Source of the DNA: an uncultured Thermoanaerobaculia bacterium
GTDB lineage: Bacteria; Acidobacteriota; Thermoanaerobaculia; Multivoradales; Multivoraceae
Assembly: GCA_951813015.1 (NCBI GenBank)
Contig: CATOTG010000006.1
Coordinates: 828,501 to 892,500, forward strand
Reading direction: 5' to 3'
DNA length: 64,000 nucleotides
In this document: in pieces, positions 39,885-49,445 of the stretch
How the letters are laid out: each line of letters begins with the position of its first letter
Position numbering within the stretch: the first letter of the stretch is position 1
The notes under the pieces: model-generated
The model's input: the letters and a program-made list of their open reading frames with translations, nothing else
Database searches by the model: none
Told to the model about the DNA's origin: nothing
Position numbers and translations under genes: made by a program

Positions 39885-41324
39885 CTGGCCGCAGGCGTTC
39901 AGCTCTTTTCGAGTCGCTGGGGACTGATGCTCGCCATGCTTGGCATGGCCGTGGGCACGGGCAACATCTGGCGCTTCCCCCGGATTGCGGCGTCCAACGG
40001 GGGCGGGTCCTTCCTGGTCGCCTGGGTCGTCTTCCTGTTGCTCTGGTCGGTGCCGCTGATCCTGGCCGAGTTCGCGCTCGGCAAGCGGGTGCGGTCCGGC
40101 ACGGTGGGCACATTCGCCTCGATGATGGGCGAACGGTTCGCCTGGATGGGGGCGTGGATCGCGTGGGTGGCGGCGGCTATCGGCTTCTACTACGCGGTGG
40201 TCATGGGCTGGACGCTGCGCTTCTTTCTGGCCGCCATCACGATGCAGCTTCAGGGCGAGGGCTCGGCCGAGCTTTGGGAGGAGTTCTCTTTCTCGCCCGC
40301 GGCGCTCATCTTCCACGCCCTGGCCCTGGCGATGGCCGTGACCGTCGTGCTGCGGGGGATACGGGGGATCGAGGCGGTGGTACGGGTCCTGATGCCGGCG
40401 CTGCTGGTGCTGGTCGTCGTGCTCGCGATTCGTGCGGTGACGCTTCCGGGAGCGTCCCAGGGGCTCGAATTCCTGTTCAAGCCCAACTGGAGCGACCTGC
40501 TCGACGTGAACATCTGGCTGCAGGCGCTGACCCAGAACGCCTGGGACACCGGCGCCGGCTGGGGCCTGGTGCTGACCTATGCGGTGTTCTCGCGCCGCCG
40601 GGAGGACACGAACCTCAACTCGTTCCTGCTGGCATTCGGCAACAACAGCGTCTCCCTGTTGGCCGGGATCATGGTCCTGTGCACCTTCTTCTCGCTGATG
40701 CCCGCTGCCGCTGCGAGCGAGATCGTGGGCGCCAGCAACGAGGGCCTGACCTTCATCTGGATTCCTCAGCTCTTCGACGCGATGCCGGGCGGCGCCTTCT
40801 TCATGATCCTGTTCTTCATGGCCCTGGTGTTTGCCGCCTGGACGTCGCTCGTCGCGATGTTCCAGTTGGTCGGCCTGGCGCTTGAGGAGGCCGGTCTAAA
40901 GCGGCGCAAGGCGATCATCTCGCTTGCCGTGGCGGCCTTCGTGCTCGGCGTGCCCTCGGCCCTCTGGCAGCCGTTCTGGTTGAACCAGGACAACGTCTGG
41001 AGCGTTGCGCTCATGTTGTGCGGCCTTTTCTTCGCGCTGATCGTGATCCGTTACGGCGTGACCCGCTTCCGTGCCGAGATGATCAACACCGCCGACCAGG
41101 ACATCCGGATCGGCGCCTGGTGGGACTGGGCGATCCGGCTGATCGTCGTCCAGGCGCTGGTTCTCGTCGGCTGGATGTGCTGGAGCGTCCGCAACGAGCC
41201 GCTCTGGGGGCCGCTGGGTGTCGGCAACATGTTCGCGCAGTGGATCGTTGTGGTTGCCGTTCTGATCGCGCTGAACGGAGTGTTCCTGCGCGGGTTGAAG
41301 AAGCGGGCGCAGCGGCTCAACTGA
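39885..41324 (+). CDS. Sodium-dependent transporter of the NSS (SNF) family
   Basis: A LeuT-fold symporter of about 479 residues with some 12 membrane helices. The first helix reads SSRWGLMLAMLGMAVGTGNIWRF, the family signature with the Na+/substrate site. The ATG at 39927 would cut that helix. The only upstream candidate is CTG at 39885, which has AGGAGG 9 bases before it, so I prefer it; automatic calls would use 39927. Substrates are amino acids or related amines; which one is unknown. The end overlaps the convergent small gene by 8 bases. Confidence 0.88.
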   Translation: MAAGVQLFSSRWGLMLAMLGMAVGTGNIWRFPRIAASNGGGSFLVAWVVFLLLWSVPLILAEFALGKRVRSGTVGTFASMMGERFAWMGAWIAWVAAAIGFYYAVVMGWTLRFFLAAITMQLQGEGSAELWEEFSFSPAALIFHALALAMAVTVVLRGIRGIEAVVRVLMPALLVLVVVLAIRAVTLPGASQGLEFLFKPNWSDLLDVNIWLQALTQNAWDTGAGWGLVLTYAVFSRRREDTNLNSFLLAFGNNSVSLLAGIMVLCTFFSLMPAAAASEIVGASNEGLTFIWIPQLFDAMPGGAFFMILFFMALVFAAWTSLVAMFQLVGLALEEAGLKRRKAIISLAVAAFVLGVPSALWQPFWLNQDNVWSVALMLCGLFFALIVIRYGVTRFRAEMINTADQDIRIGAWWDWAIRLIVVQALVLVGWMCWSVRNEPLWGPLGVGNMFAQWIVVVAVLIALNGVFLRGLKKRAQRLN

Positions 41325-41637
41325 GCCGGCGGTGGAGCCAGGCGCGGACGCGCTGGATGCGCAGCCAGGCGTTCGGCCAGCGGTTCATGACGAAGGCGCG
41401 AAGGCGGAGATTCAGCCGGTTGCTGGCGAGTGACAGCAGGGCCAGACCGGCGGGTATGAGGACGATCGCGGGAATGAGGGGCAGCGGGCCGAAGATCAGA
41501 CCGAAGAGGACGAGAAAGGAGCCCAGGGCGAACAGCAGGATGCGTACCCCGATCCGCAGGGGCGGCAGCTCGGGCTCGTCCTCGACGAAGTGTCGCGGCT
41601 GCAGGTCCGGGGGAGGTTCGGGCTGCGGCACGGTCAT
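41317..41637 (-). CDS. Small two-helix membrane protein (PGPGW-like)
   Basis: A protein of 106 residues with an acidic, Pro-rich N-terminus, then IGVRILLFALGSFLVLFGLIF and GPLPLIPAIVLIPAGLALLSL, and a basic tail RAFVMNRWPNAWLRIQRVR. It resembles the PGPGW family of putative membrane proteins, whose role is unknown. The ATG overlaps the tyrS stop as ATGA, so it is the last gene of that operon. Confidence 0.65.
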   Translation of the reverse strand: MTVPQPEPPPDLQPRHFVEDEPELPPLRIGVRILLFALGSFLVLFGLIFGPLPLIPAIVLIPAGLALLSLASNRLNLRLRAFVMNRWPNAWLRIQRVRAWLHRRLS

Positions 41638-42851
41638 CCTGGCCTTACGTTCAGGAAACGGCGCTTGCCGACCTTGAGCAGCAAGGCATCGGAGGCGCAA
41701 GGAAGCGGGAAGAAGGGGTCGAGGACCTTCTCGCCGTCGATGCGGACGGCGCCCTGCTGGATCAGGCGACGGGCTTCGGCTCGGCTTTCCGTGAGCCCGG
41801 TGTCGGCGATCACGGCGAAGAGAGCCTGACCGGCCGGGACGGCTCGCGTTTCGATCTCGTCGGGCACCCCGCCGCGGCGGAACATGCGGTCGAACTCGGC
41901 GCGCGCTTCGTCGGCCGCCTCCCGGTCGTGGAAGCGGCGTACGAGGTCGTGCGCGAGGTCGGCCTTCACTTCCCTGGGACTTGCGTCTCCCGATTCGACT
42001 TCCGCCTTCTGGCGGTCGATTTCGGCCTCGTCGAGATCGGTCAGCAGCAGCCGCCAGTCCCACATCAGCGAATCGGGGATCGACATCGTGCGGCCGAACA
42101 TCTCGCGGGGCGAGTCTTCGAACGCGATCGCGTTTCCGAGGCTCTTCGACATCTTCTGCGCGCCGTCCGTCCCGACCAGGAGCGGGACGGTGAGGGCGAT
42201 CTGCGGCTCCAGGCCGCGTGCGCGCATCAGGTCGCGGCCGACGAGGAGGTTGAGCAACTGGTCGTGTCCGCCGAGCTCGACGTCGGCCTTGAGTTCCACC
42301 GAGTCGTAACCCTGGGTCAGCGGGTAGAGCAGTTCGTGAATGGAGATCGGCTCGTGGTTTTCGAACCGGGCGCGGAAGTCCTCCCGCTCCATCATCCGGG
42401 CCAGGGTGTAGGAACCGGCCAGCCGGATGAGCCCCTCGGCGCCCAGCCGGGAGAGCCACTCGCTGTTGTGGAGGATCTCCGTCTTGTCCCGGTCGAGCAC
42501 CTTCCAGGCCTGCTCCTGGTACGTCGCCGCGTTGGCCAGGACCTCGTCACGCGAGAGCTGCGGCCGGGTGGCCTTCTTCCCCGTGGGATCGCCGATCATC
42601 GCGGTGAAGTCGCCGACCAGGAACAGGACCCGGTGTCCGAGCTGCTGGAAGTGCGCCATCTTGCGCAGCAGGACCGCGTGGCCCAGGTGCAGATCGGGCG
42701 CGGTCGGATCGAAGCCGGTCTTGACCAGCAGCGGTCGGTTCTCGTCGCGAGACTCTTCGAGGCGCTGCCGCAGGGAGTCCCCGGAGACGACGTCGACCGC
42801 GCCGCGCAGCAGCAGTTCCATCTGCTCGGAGACAGGCGGGAAGCTGCTCAT
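41634..42851 (-). CDS. tyrS: Tyrosyl-tRNA synthetase
   Basis: TyrS charges tRNA-Tyr. The 405-residue product has the class I HIGH-like HLGH in DLHLGHAVLLRKMAHF, FTAMIGDPTGKK, the KMSKS loop in DGAQKMSKSLGNAI and a C-terminal S4 domain (LIQQGAVRIDGEKV). The HLGHAVLLRK type and FTAMIGDPTGK mark it as the TyrZ-like second subfamily. It overlaps dapF upstream and the membrane-protein gene downstream by four bases each. Confidence 0.95.
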   Translation of the reverse strand: MSSFPPVSEQMELLLRGAVDVVSGDSLRQRLEESRDENRPLLVKTGFDPTAPDLHLGHAVLLRKMAHFQQLGHRVLFLVGDFTAMIGDPTGKKATRPQLSRDEVLANAATYQEQAWKVLDRDKTEILHNSEWLSRLGAEGLIRLAGSYTLARMMEREDFRARFENHEPISIHELLYPLTQGYDSVELKADVELGGHDQLLNLLVGRDLMRARGLEPQIALTVPLLVGTDGAQKMSKSLGNAIAFEDSPREMFGRTMSIPDSLMWDWRLLLTDLDEAEIDRQKAEVESGDASPREVKADLAHDLVRRFHDREAADEARAEFDRMFRRGGVPDEIETRAVPAGQALFAVIADTGLTESRAEARRLIQQGAVRIDGEKVLDPFFPLPCASDALLLKVGKRRFLNVRPG

Positions 42852-43687
42852 GGGCCGCAGGGTAACAGCGTCGCCTGGTCGCGAATACGGCCGCAGGCGA
42901 CGATCCGGGCGTCGCCGGACAATCGCCAGCGCGCTGCGCCGTCCGGCGCCGCCGACGCCGCTTCCAGACGCAGTTCGCAGCCGCTGCGGGTGGCGGCGAC
43001 CAGGGGCAGGGAAAGGCGGCCTTCCGCGATGGCGCAGGCGGCCGAGGCGACGACGCCGGTGCCGCAGGCGAGGGTCTCGGCTTCGACTCCGCGCTCGAAC
43101 GAACGGATCCGGAAGCCCTCCGGAAGGTTGAGATCGACGAAGTGGACGTTCGCGCCTTCCTTTCCGAGATTCGGGTGGGAGCGGAGGATCGGCCCGAGGC
43201 TGGCGACCGGCGCCTGGTCGAGATCCGTTTGCCACCAGAGAACGAAGTGGGGTACGCCGACGTCGATGCGGCGGCCGGGGAGAGTGTGGCCGTTCGCCTG
43301 CAGGGTCATCGAACGTCCCTGACCGGGCGCGGAGACCAGGACGGCGGTGCGACTTTCGTCGAGCGGTTCGGCGGTCAGGGCGCCGGCGGCGGTTTCGATC
43401 TGCACGCTCGAAGCCGAGGGTTCCTGGTCGAAGGCGAGCCGGGCGGCACAGCGGGCCGCGTTCAGGCACAGGTCGGCGCGGGCGCCGTCGGCGTTGGCGT
43501 AGTCGAGGACGTAGCGTCCCGCGGCCGCGCGGCGGAGGCTGAACAGGCCGTCGGCGCCGACCGACAGGCCGCGCCGGCACCAGGCCCTGACCGTCTCGGC
43601 GGCCGGAACGGGACGGTCCAGAAGGGCGATGAAGTCGTTGCCGGCCCCTGAGACCAGGAAGAACGGCGGGCCCTTCGAGGCGGTCAT
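42848..43687 (-). CDS. dapF: Diaminopimelate epimerase
   Basis: DapF converts LL- to meso-diaminopimelate for lysine and peptidoglycan. The 279-residue protein has FLVSGAGNDFIALLD, RRGLSVGADGLF, GVPHFVLW and the second catalytic cysteine in ETLACGTGVVASAACA. The first catalytic motif, normally MCGNGARC, reads LCLNAARC: the cysteine is kept but two glycines of the loop are changed. That is unusual and could lower activity or alter substrate. It overlaps both neighbours by four bases. Confidence 0.9.
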   Translation of the reverse strand: MTASKGPPFFLVSGAGNDFIALLDRPVPAAETVRAWCRRGLSVGADGLFSLRRAAAGRYVLDYANADGARADLCLNAARCAARLAFDQEPSASSVQIETAAGALTAEPLDESRTAVLVSAPGQGRSMTLQANGHTLPGRRIDVGVPHFVLWWQTDLDQAPVASLGPILRSHPNLGKEGANVHFVDLNLPEGFRIRSFERGVEAETLACGTGVVASAACAIAEGRLSLPLVAATRSGCELRLEAASAAPDGAARWRLSGDARIVACGRIRDQATLLPCGP

Positions 43688-44028
43688 TCCGGCGTGGCTT
43701 CGTTGTCCTCGCCGCGCGTCCGGGCGTCCGGGTGGCCTTCCCCCTCGTCTTCGTCGTCGCCGCCGTCGTTCGGGTCGCTCTTTGAGCTGGTTTCGCCGTC
43801 GTCCTCCTCGTCTCCGCCCTCCGATTCCGAGGACGCGGCCGATTCCGAAGGCTCGACCCCGATCGCCTCCTCTTCGCCGGGCGCCGCCTCGGCGACCGGC
43901 TCCGGCTCGCGCAGGGGCGGCAATGGATCGCCCTTTCGGCCGCAGCCGGCGGCGGCGATCAGGATCAGCAAGACCGCGACGATCGCCGCCAGGCCGATGG
44001 GGCCTCTGTAGCTGGACCTACAGGACAT
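43684..44028 (-). CDS. LptM/YifL-like small lipoprotein with acidic tail
   Basis: A lipobox AAAGC follows a hydrophobic stretch (LAAIVAVLLILIAAAGC), and the mature end begins CGRKGDPLPP, the hallmark of LptM/YifL, which helps assemble the LptDE lipopolysaccharide gate. In E. coli yifL also sits beside dapF. The remaining 80 residues are Glu/Asp/Ser-rich and not found in the short enterobacterial protein (114 against about 67 residues). The 3' end overlaps dapF and the 5' end overlaps hslU by 11 bases. Confidence 0.8.
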   Translation of the reverse strand: MSCRSSYRGPIGLAAIVAVLLILIAAAGCGRKGDPLPPLREPEPVAEAAPGEEEAIGVEPSESAASSESEGGDEEDDGETSSKSDPNDGGDDEDEGEGHPDARTRGEDNEATPE

Positions 44029-45391
44029 AGCGGCTGAGGTCGCGGTCTTCCACCACGTCGGCGAGCGCCCGGGTCACGTAGGCGGCGTCGACCTCCAGAG
44101 CGACACCCTCCATGTCGGGGGCCTCGAAGGAGACCTCTTCAAGCAGGCGCTCCATCAGGGTCGCCAGCCGCCGGGCGCCGATGTTCTCGGTCTGGGAGTT
44201 CACCTGAACGGCCAGGCGGGCGATCTCCTTCACCGCGTCATCGCGAAAGGAGAGGTCCAGGCCCTCGGCGCCGAGGAGCGCGCTGTACTGCGTGGTCAGG
44301 GCGCTGTCCGGTTCGGTCAGGATGCGCACGAACTCCGCCTCGCCGAGGGCGCCGAGTTCGACCCGGATCGGGAAGCGCCCCTGGAGCTCGGGGATCATGT
44401 CGGACGGCTTCGCGACGTGGAAGGCGCCGGCGCCGATGAACAGGACGTGGTCCGTCTTGACCGGGCCGTACTTCGTCGTCACGGTGGTTCCCTCGACGAT
44501 GGGCAGCAGATCGCGCTGCACGCCTTCCCGCGACACGTCGGGACCATGGCCGCCGTTGCGGCCGGCGACCTTGTCGATCTCGTCGAGAAAGACGATCCCG
44601 GCCTGCTCGACGCGCAGCCTCGCCTCTTCGGCGACATCCTGGCGATCGATCAGTGCCTCCGCCTCCTGCCGGCGCAGGATCTCGCGCGCTTCGGAAACCT
44701 CGACCATCTGGCGCTTGCGCTTGCCGAACAGCCCCGGGAGCATGTCCTTGAGGTTGATCCCCACCGCCTCCACGCCCTGGGGCGTGAACATCTCGAATTG
44801 CTGTTGTGAGGCGTCGTCGACTTCGATCTCGACCATGCGATGGTCGAGGCGCCCCTCTTCGAGCCATTCGCGAAAGCGTTCCCGGGTCTCGGTCGGTGCG
44901 CTGTAGGCGTCCGGGTCGTCCGTGTCGGCGGCCGGCTGGGGCGCCTGGGGGACGAGGAGCTGAAGCAGTCGCTCGTCGGCTCTCGACGCGGCCTCCGCTT
45001 CCACCGCGGCTCGCTTCTCCTCGCCGACCATCGCGACCGCGAGTTCCATCAGGTCGCGGACAATCGACTCGACGTCGCGGCCCACGTAGCCGACCTCGGT
45101 GAACTTGCTGGCTTCGATCTTGAGGAACGGGGCCCGTGCGAGTTTGGCCAGCCGCCGCGCGATCTCCGTCTTGCCAACGCCGGTCGGGCCCATCATCAGG
45201 ATGTTCTTGGGGGCGATGTCCTCGGCGGTTTCGGGATCGAGTTGCTGCCGGCGCCAGCGGTTGCGCATCGCGATTGCCACCGCGCGCTTCGCGTCCTTCT
45301 GGCCGACGACGTGCCGGTCGAGGGCCGCGACGATTTCGCGCGGGGTCAGGTTCTCGACGAACTGGGCGCTCTGCGCCAGCTCCGCGGTCAT
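44018..45391 (-). CDS. hslU: HslU ATPase subunit of the HslUV protease
   Basis: HslU unfolds substrates for HslV. The 457-residue protein has LTPREIVAALDRHVVGQKDAKRAV, Walker A GPTGVGKTEIARRLAKL, the pore loop KFTEVGYVGRDVE, the I-domain insertion, Walker B GIVFLDEIDKVAGR, and the GARRLATLMERLLEE sensor. It ends LSRYVL, as expected for docking the C-terminus into HslV. Start ATG at 45391 overlaps hslV by four bases; an upstream in-frame start lies inside hslV. Confidence 0.96.
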   Translation of the reverse strand: MTAELAQSAQFVENLTPREIVAALDRHVVGQKDAKRAVAIAMRNRWRRQQLDPETAEDIAPKNILMMGPTGVGKTEIARRLAKLARAPFLKIEASKFTEVGYVGRDVESIVRDLMELAVAMVGEEKRAAVEAEAASRADERLLQLLVPQAPQPAADTDDPDAYSAPTETRERFREWLEEGRLDHRMVEIEVDDASQQQFEMFTPQGVEAVGINLKDMLPGLFGKRKRQMVEVSEAREILRRQEAEALIDRQDVAEEARLRVEQAGIVFLDEIDKVAGRNGGHGPDVSREGVQRDLLPIVEGTTVTTKYGPVKTDHVLFIGAGAFHVAKPSDMIPELQGRFPIRVELGALGEAEFVRILTEPDSALTTQYSALLGAEGLDLSFRDDAVKEIARLAVQVNSQTENIGARRLATLMERLLEEVSFEAPDMEGVALEVDAAYVTRALADVVEDRDLSRYVL

Positions 45392-45936
45392 GTCGCGGGC
45401 CCGCCCGCTTCGAGGCGCTCCACGGTGACCTCGTGGTTCGTGTAGATGCACAGATCGGCGGTGATCCGCATGGCCTCGCGGGCGACCTGTTCCGCGTCGA
45501 GCTCGGTGTGCTGGATCAGCGCCTGGGCGGCGGCGAGAGCATAGTTCCCGCCGGAACCGATGGCGAGCGGCATGCCCGCATCCGGCTCGAGCAGGTCGCC
45601 GTTGCCCATCGCGAGGAAACTCTTCTGGCCGTCGGCGACGATCATCTGCGCCTCGAGCCGGCGCAGAGCGCGGTCGGTTCTCCAGTCCATTGCTAGTTCG
45701 ATCACGGCGCGCTCGAAGTTGCCCTGGTATTCGTCGATCTTCGCTTCGAAGCGCGAGAACAGGGCCAGGGCGTCGGCGCCGCCACCGGCGAAACCGACGA
45801 GAATCCGGCCCTGGTTGGCGCGCTGGACCTTGCGGGCGCGTGCCTTGACCACCGTATGCGCGGCGCCGTTGGTGACCTGGCCGTCGCTGGCCATGCAGGT
45901 CACGTCGCCTCTGTGGACGAGCAGGATGGTGGTCAT
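45388..45936 (-). CDS. hslV: HslV peptidase subunit of the HslUV protease
   Basis: HslV forms a double hexamer with an N-terminal threonine nucleophile, exposed here after Met removal (MTTILLVHRGD). The 182-residue protein has ASDGQVTNGAAHTVVK, ILVGFAGGGADALALFSRFE and SGGNYALAAAQAL. It is somewhat longer than the E. coli protein at the C-terminus (ERLEAGGPAT). The gene overlaps hslU. Confidence 0.96.
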   Translation of the reverse strand: MTTILLVHRGDVTCMASDGQVTNGAAHTVVKARARKVQRANQGRILVGFAGGGADALALFSRFEAKIDEYQGNFERAVIELAMDWRTDRALRRLEAQMIVADGQKSFLAMGNGDLLEPDAGMPLAIGSGGNYALAAAQALIQHTELDAEQVAREAMRITADLCIYTNHEVTVERLEAGGPAT

Positions 45937-45979
45937 GTGGTCTGCTGGGGTTGGCGGCCGGCGAGGTCGTGCCCTCGTT

Positions 45980-46804
45980 TCACGGATTCTCGCGCAGAAT
46001 GTTGCGCAGCGAGGTCTCCGGTCGGGTCCAGCCGGTGCCGCCGACGTAGCGGCCGATTTCCTTGCCGTCGCGGTAGACGATCGCGGTGGGGAGTTCCTTG
46101 ACTCCCAGGCGGTCGACCTCGGCGTCGCCCCAGGGGTTGTCGTCGCCGAGGCCGTAGTAGGTGAAGCGCAGCGGCGATTCCAGGAGCTGTTCGTGCACCT
46201 TGAGGCCGCGCGGCATGAAGCGCTCGCAGACGTGGCACCAGGAACCGAAGACGGTCCTGACTTCGACGCCGGCGCCGAGTTCGGCCAGCTCGGCGACGAC
46301 TGCCGGGTCGCTCTCGTAGGCGTTCGCCGAGCGGCGATACGCGGGATCGTGGTCGTACAGGGCCTCGAGTGTCGCTTCGCCGGCCAGCGAGGGTCGTTGC
46401 CGGAGCTGGGCGCGAACCCCGTCGACGTCGAACTCGAGCCCCTTGGGGATCTGGCGAAAGGGCATCGGGGAGCCGAACAGGGCGCCGGGCAGCAGGTCCA
46501 CCGTGTCCTCTCCCGCCGGCGAGATCTTGAGCAACTGGACCTTGTACGAGGCCTGGTTGCGGGCGCTGAGCAGCACCGGCGAGGGCAGATCGTCGGCGAT
46601 CACGAGAAAAGCGCCGGCGGCCCTGGAGAGGTAGAGCTGCGCGCCGGCGGCCTCCTGCCCCTGGAGGAAGAGCTGATAGTCGCCGACGAGTTGAAAGCCA
46701 CGCAGGTCGTCCTGCGCCCCGGCGGTTCCCGCGGCGGCCAGAAAGGCGGCGGCCGTCGCCAGGAGCGCCCGTACCGTTGTCTTGCGGGCGATGGGAGGTC
46801 TCAT
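45980..46804 (-). CDS. Exported thioredoxin-like protein
   Basis: A 274-residue periplasmic protein. The signal peptide is MRPPIARKTTVRALLATAAA with cleavage near GAQ. The C-terminal half has a thioredoxin fold with the active-site motif FGSWCHVCERFMP, the cis-Pro in ELPTAIVYRDGKEIG, and a last helix. The N-terminal half (about 30-150) is not recognised. The redox partner could be the DsbD-like protein at 24966. It is upstream of hslV and carries three 15-base repeats ahead of its start. Confidence 0.85.
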   Translation of the reverse strand: MRPPIARKTTVRALLATAAAFLAAAGTAGAQDDLRGFQLVGDYQLFLQGQEAAGAQLYLSRAAGAFLVIADDLPSPVLLSARNQASYKVQLLKISPAGEDTVDLLPGALFGSPMPFRQIPKGLEFDVDGVRAQLRQRPSLAGEATLEALYDHDPAYRRSANAYESDPAVVAELAELGAGVEVRTVFGSWCHVCERFMPRGLKVHEQLLESPLRFTYYGLGDDNPWGDAEVDRLGVKELPTAIVYRDGKEIGRYVGGTGWTRPETSLRNILRENP

Positions 46805-46821
46805 GCGGTTTCCTTTTCTGA

Positions 46822-46866
46822 GGGGATGGCTGCTGCGGGGATGGCTGCTGCGGGGATGGCTGTTGA
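46822..46866 (-). repeat. Three 15-base tandem repeats in the leader of the thioredoxin-like gene
   Basis: On the plus strand the unit GGGGATGGCTGCTGC occurs at 46822, 46837 and 46852 (last copy diverged at the end). On the coding minus strand it reads as GCAGCAGCCATCCCC and lies 18-62 bases before the start codon at 46804. Between it and the ATG is AAAAGGAAA, the likely ribosome site. Confidence 0.75.
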
Positions 46867-46910
46867 AGGCAGGTTGTGTCCTCGAACGAGGCGGCAGGGG
46901 CGGCTCCCCT

Positions 46911-47885
46911 TTAGCCGCCCTTCGCTCGGGGGTGGCTTTGCCGGTAGACCTGAAGCAGGCGCCCGGTGTCCACGTGCGTGTAGCGCTGGGTGGTGGCGAG
47001 GGAGGCGTGGCCGAGCAGTTCCTGGATCGAGCGCAGGTCGGCCCCGGACTCGAGCAGGTGGGTGGCGAAACTGTGTCGCAGGGCGTGCGGATGCGCGCCC
47101 GCCGCCTGTGCCGTTTCCGCGACGTAGCGGTCGATGATGCGGCGGACGGAGCGCGCGCTCAGTCGGCCTCCCCTCTGGTTCAGGAACACCGGTTCGTCCC
47201 GGTCGGTTCCGCCGCTTGGGCTCCGGAACACCCCTTCCCAGGTGTCGAGCCACTGCCTGAGTGCCTGCTCCGCCGGCTCTCCGAAGGGCGTCATGCGCTC
47301 GCGGTCCCCCTTGCCCACGACCCGGAGCACCCTGGCGCCGAGGTCGATGTCGCGCCAGTTCAGCGCGACGAGTTCGCCGACCCGCAGACCGGAGGCGTAG
47401 AGCAGCTCCAGGAGCGCGCGGTCCCTGAGGCCGAGCGGTCCGGCGCGGCTGGCGGGCGCTTCGAGCAGGGCGTCAATCTCGCCGGGTCGCAGGTGCCGGG
47501 GCAGCGTCTTCTCGACTTTCGGCGTCGGCACGGAGTCGGCCGGGTTCGACTGCATGCGGCCAAAGAGACAGGCGTAGCGGAACAGGCCCCGAATTGACGA
47601 CAGATGACGGCCCTGGGTTCGACGGGCCAGCCGGCGCCTGTTCAGAGAGGCGACGAACGACCGGACCAGAAGCTGGTCGATGTCCTTGAGGTCCGAGGCG
47701 TTGCCGCCGCCGGCGGCGCGAAAGTCGGCGAAGGCGGCCAGATCCCGGCCGTAGGCGCGTACGGTGTGCTCCGAGCAGTTGCGCTCCAACTCGAGGTACT
47801 CCAGGAAGTCCGCGATCAGTTCCGCGAGCGCGCCGCGGCGCTCGTCTTCTTCGTGCGTCCCGGCGCGCTGAACGGTGGTTTCCAT
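46911..47885 (-). CDS. xerC: Tyrosine recombinase XerC
   Basis: XerC resolves chromosome dimers at dif with XerD. The 324-residue protein has the N-terminal SAM-like domain (FLEYLELERNCSEHTVRAYGRDL) and the catalytic domain with Arg in ASGLRVGELVALNWRDID, Lys in VVGKGDRERMTPF, HALRHSFATHLLESG, LGHASLATTQRYTHVD with the tyrosine nucleophile. trmFO lies 24 bases upstream, as in the Bacillus codV cluster. Confidence 0.93.
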   Translation of the reverse strand: METTVQRAGTHEEDERRGALAELIADFLEYLELERNCSEHTVRAYGRDLAAFADFRAAGGGNASDLKDIDQLLVRSFVASLNRRRLARRTQGRHLSSIRGLFRYACLFGRMQSNPADSVPTPKVEKTLPRHLRPGEIDALLEAPASRAGPLGLRDRALLELLYASGLRVGELVALNWRDIDLGARVLRVVGKGDRERMTPFGEPAEQALRQWLDTWEGVFRSPSGGTDRDEPVFLNQRGGRLSARSVRRIIDRYVAETAQAAGAHPHALRHSFATHLLESGADLRSIQELLGHASLATTQRYTHVDTGRLLQVYRQSHPRAKGG

Positions 47886-47909
47886 GAGGGTGCTTCGCCG
47901 ATGTCCATG

Positions 47910-49316
<1,407 letters not shown>

Positions 49317-49445
49317 CGGTGCATCATGGCTCAGGGGCCGCCGGCTTGACAAGGCTCACTGCTCTACTAAGGTGCCCGCGCTCATGGCTGACTCTCGCGA
49401 TATCGATCCGAACCTCGCCCGCAAGGGGTAAGGTGGCCCGCGCGC

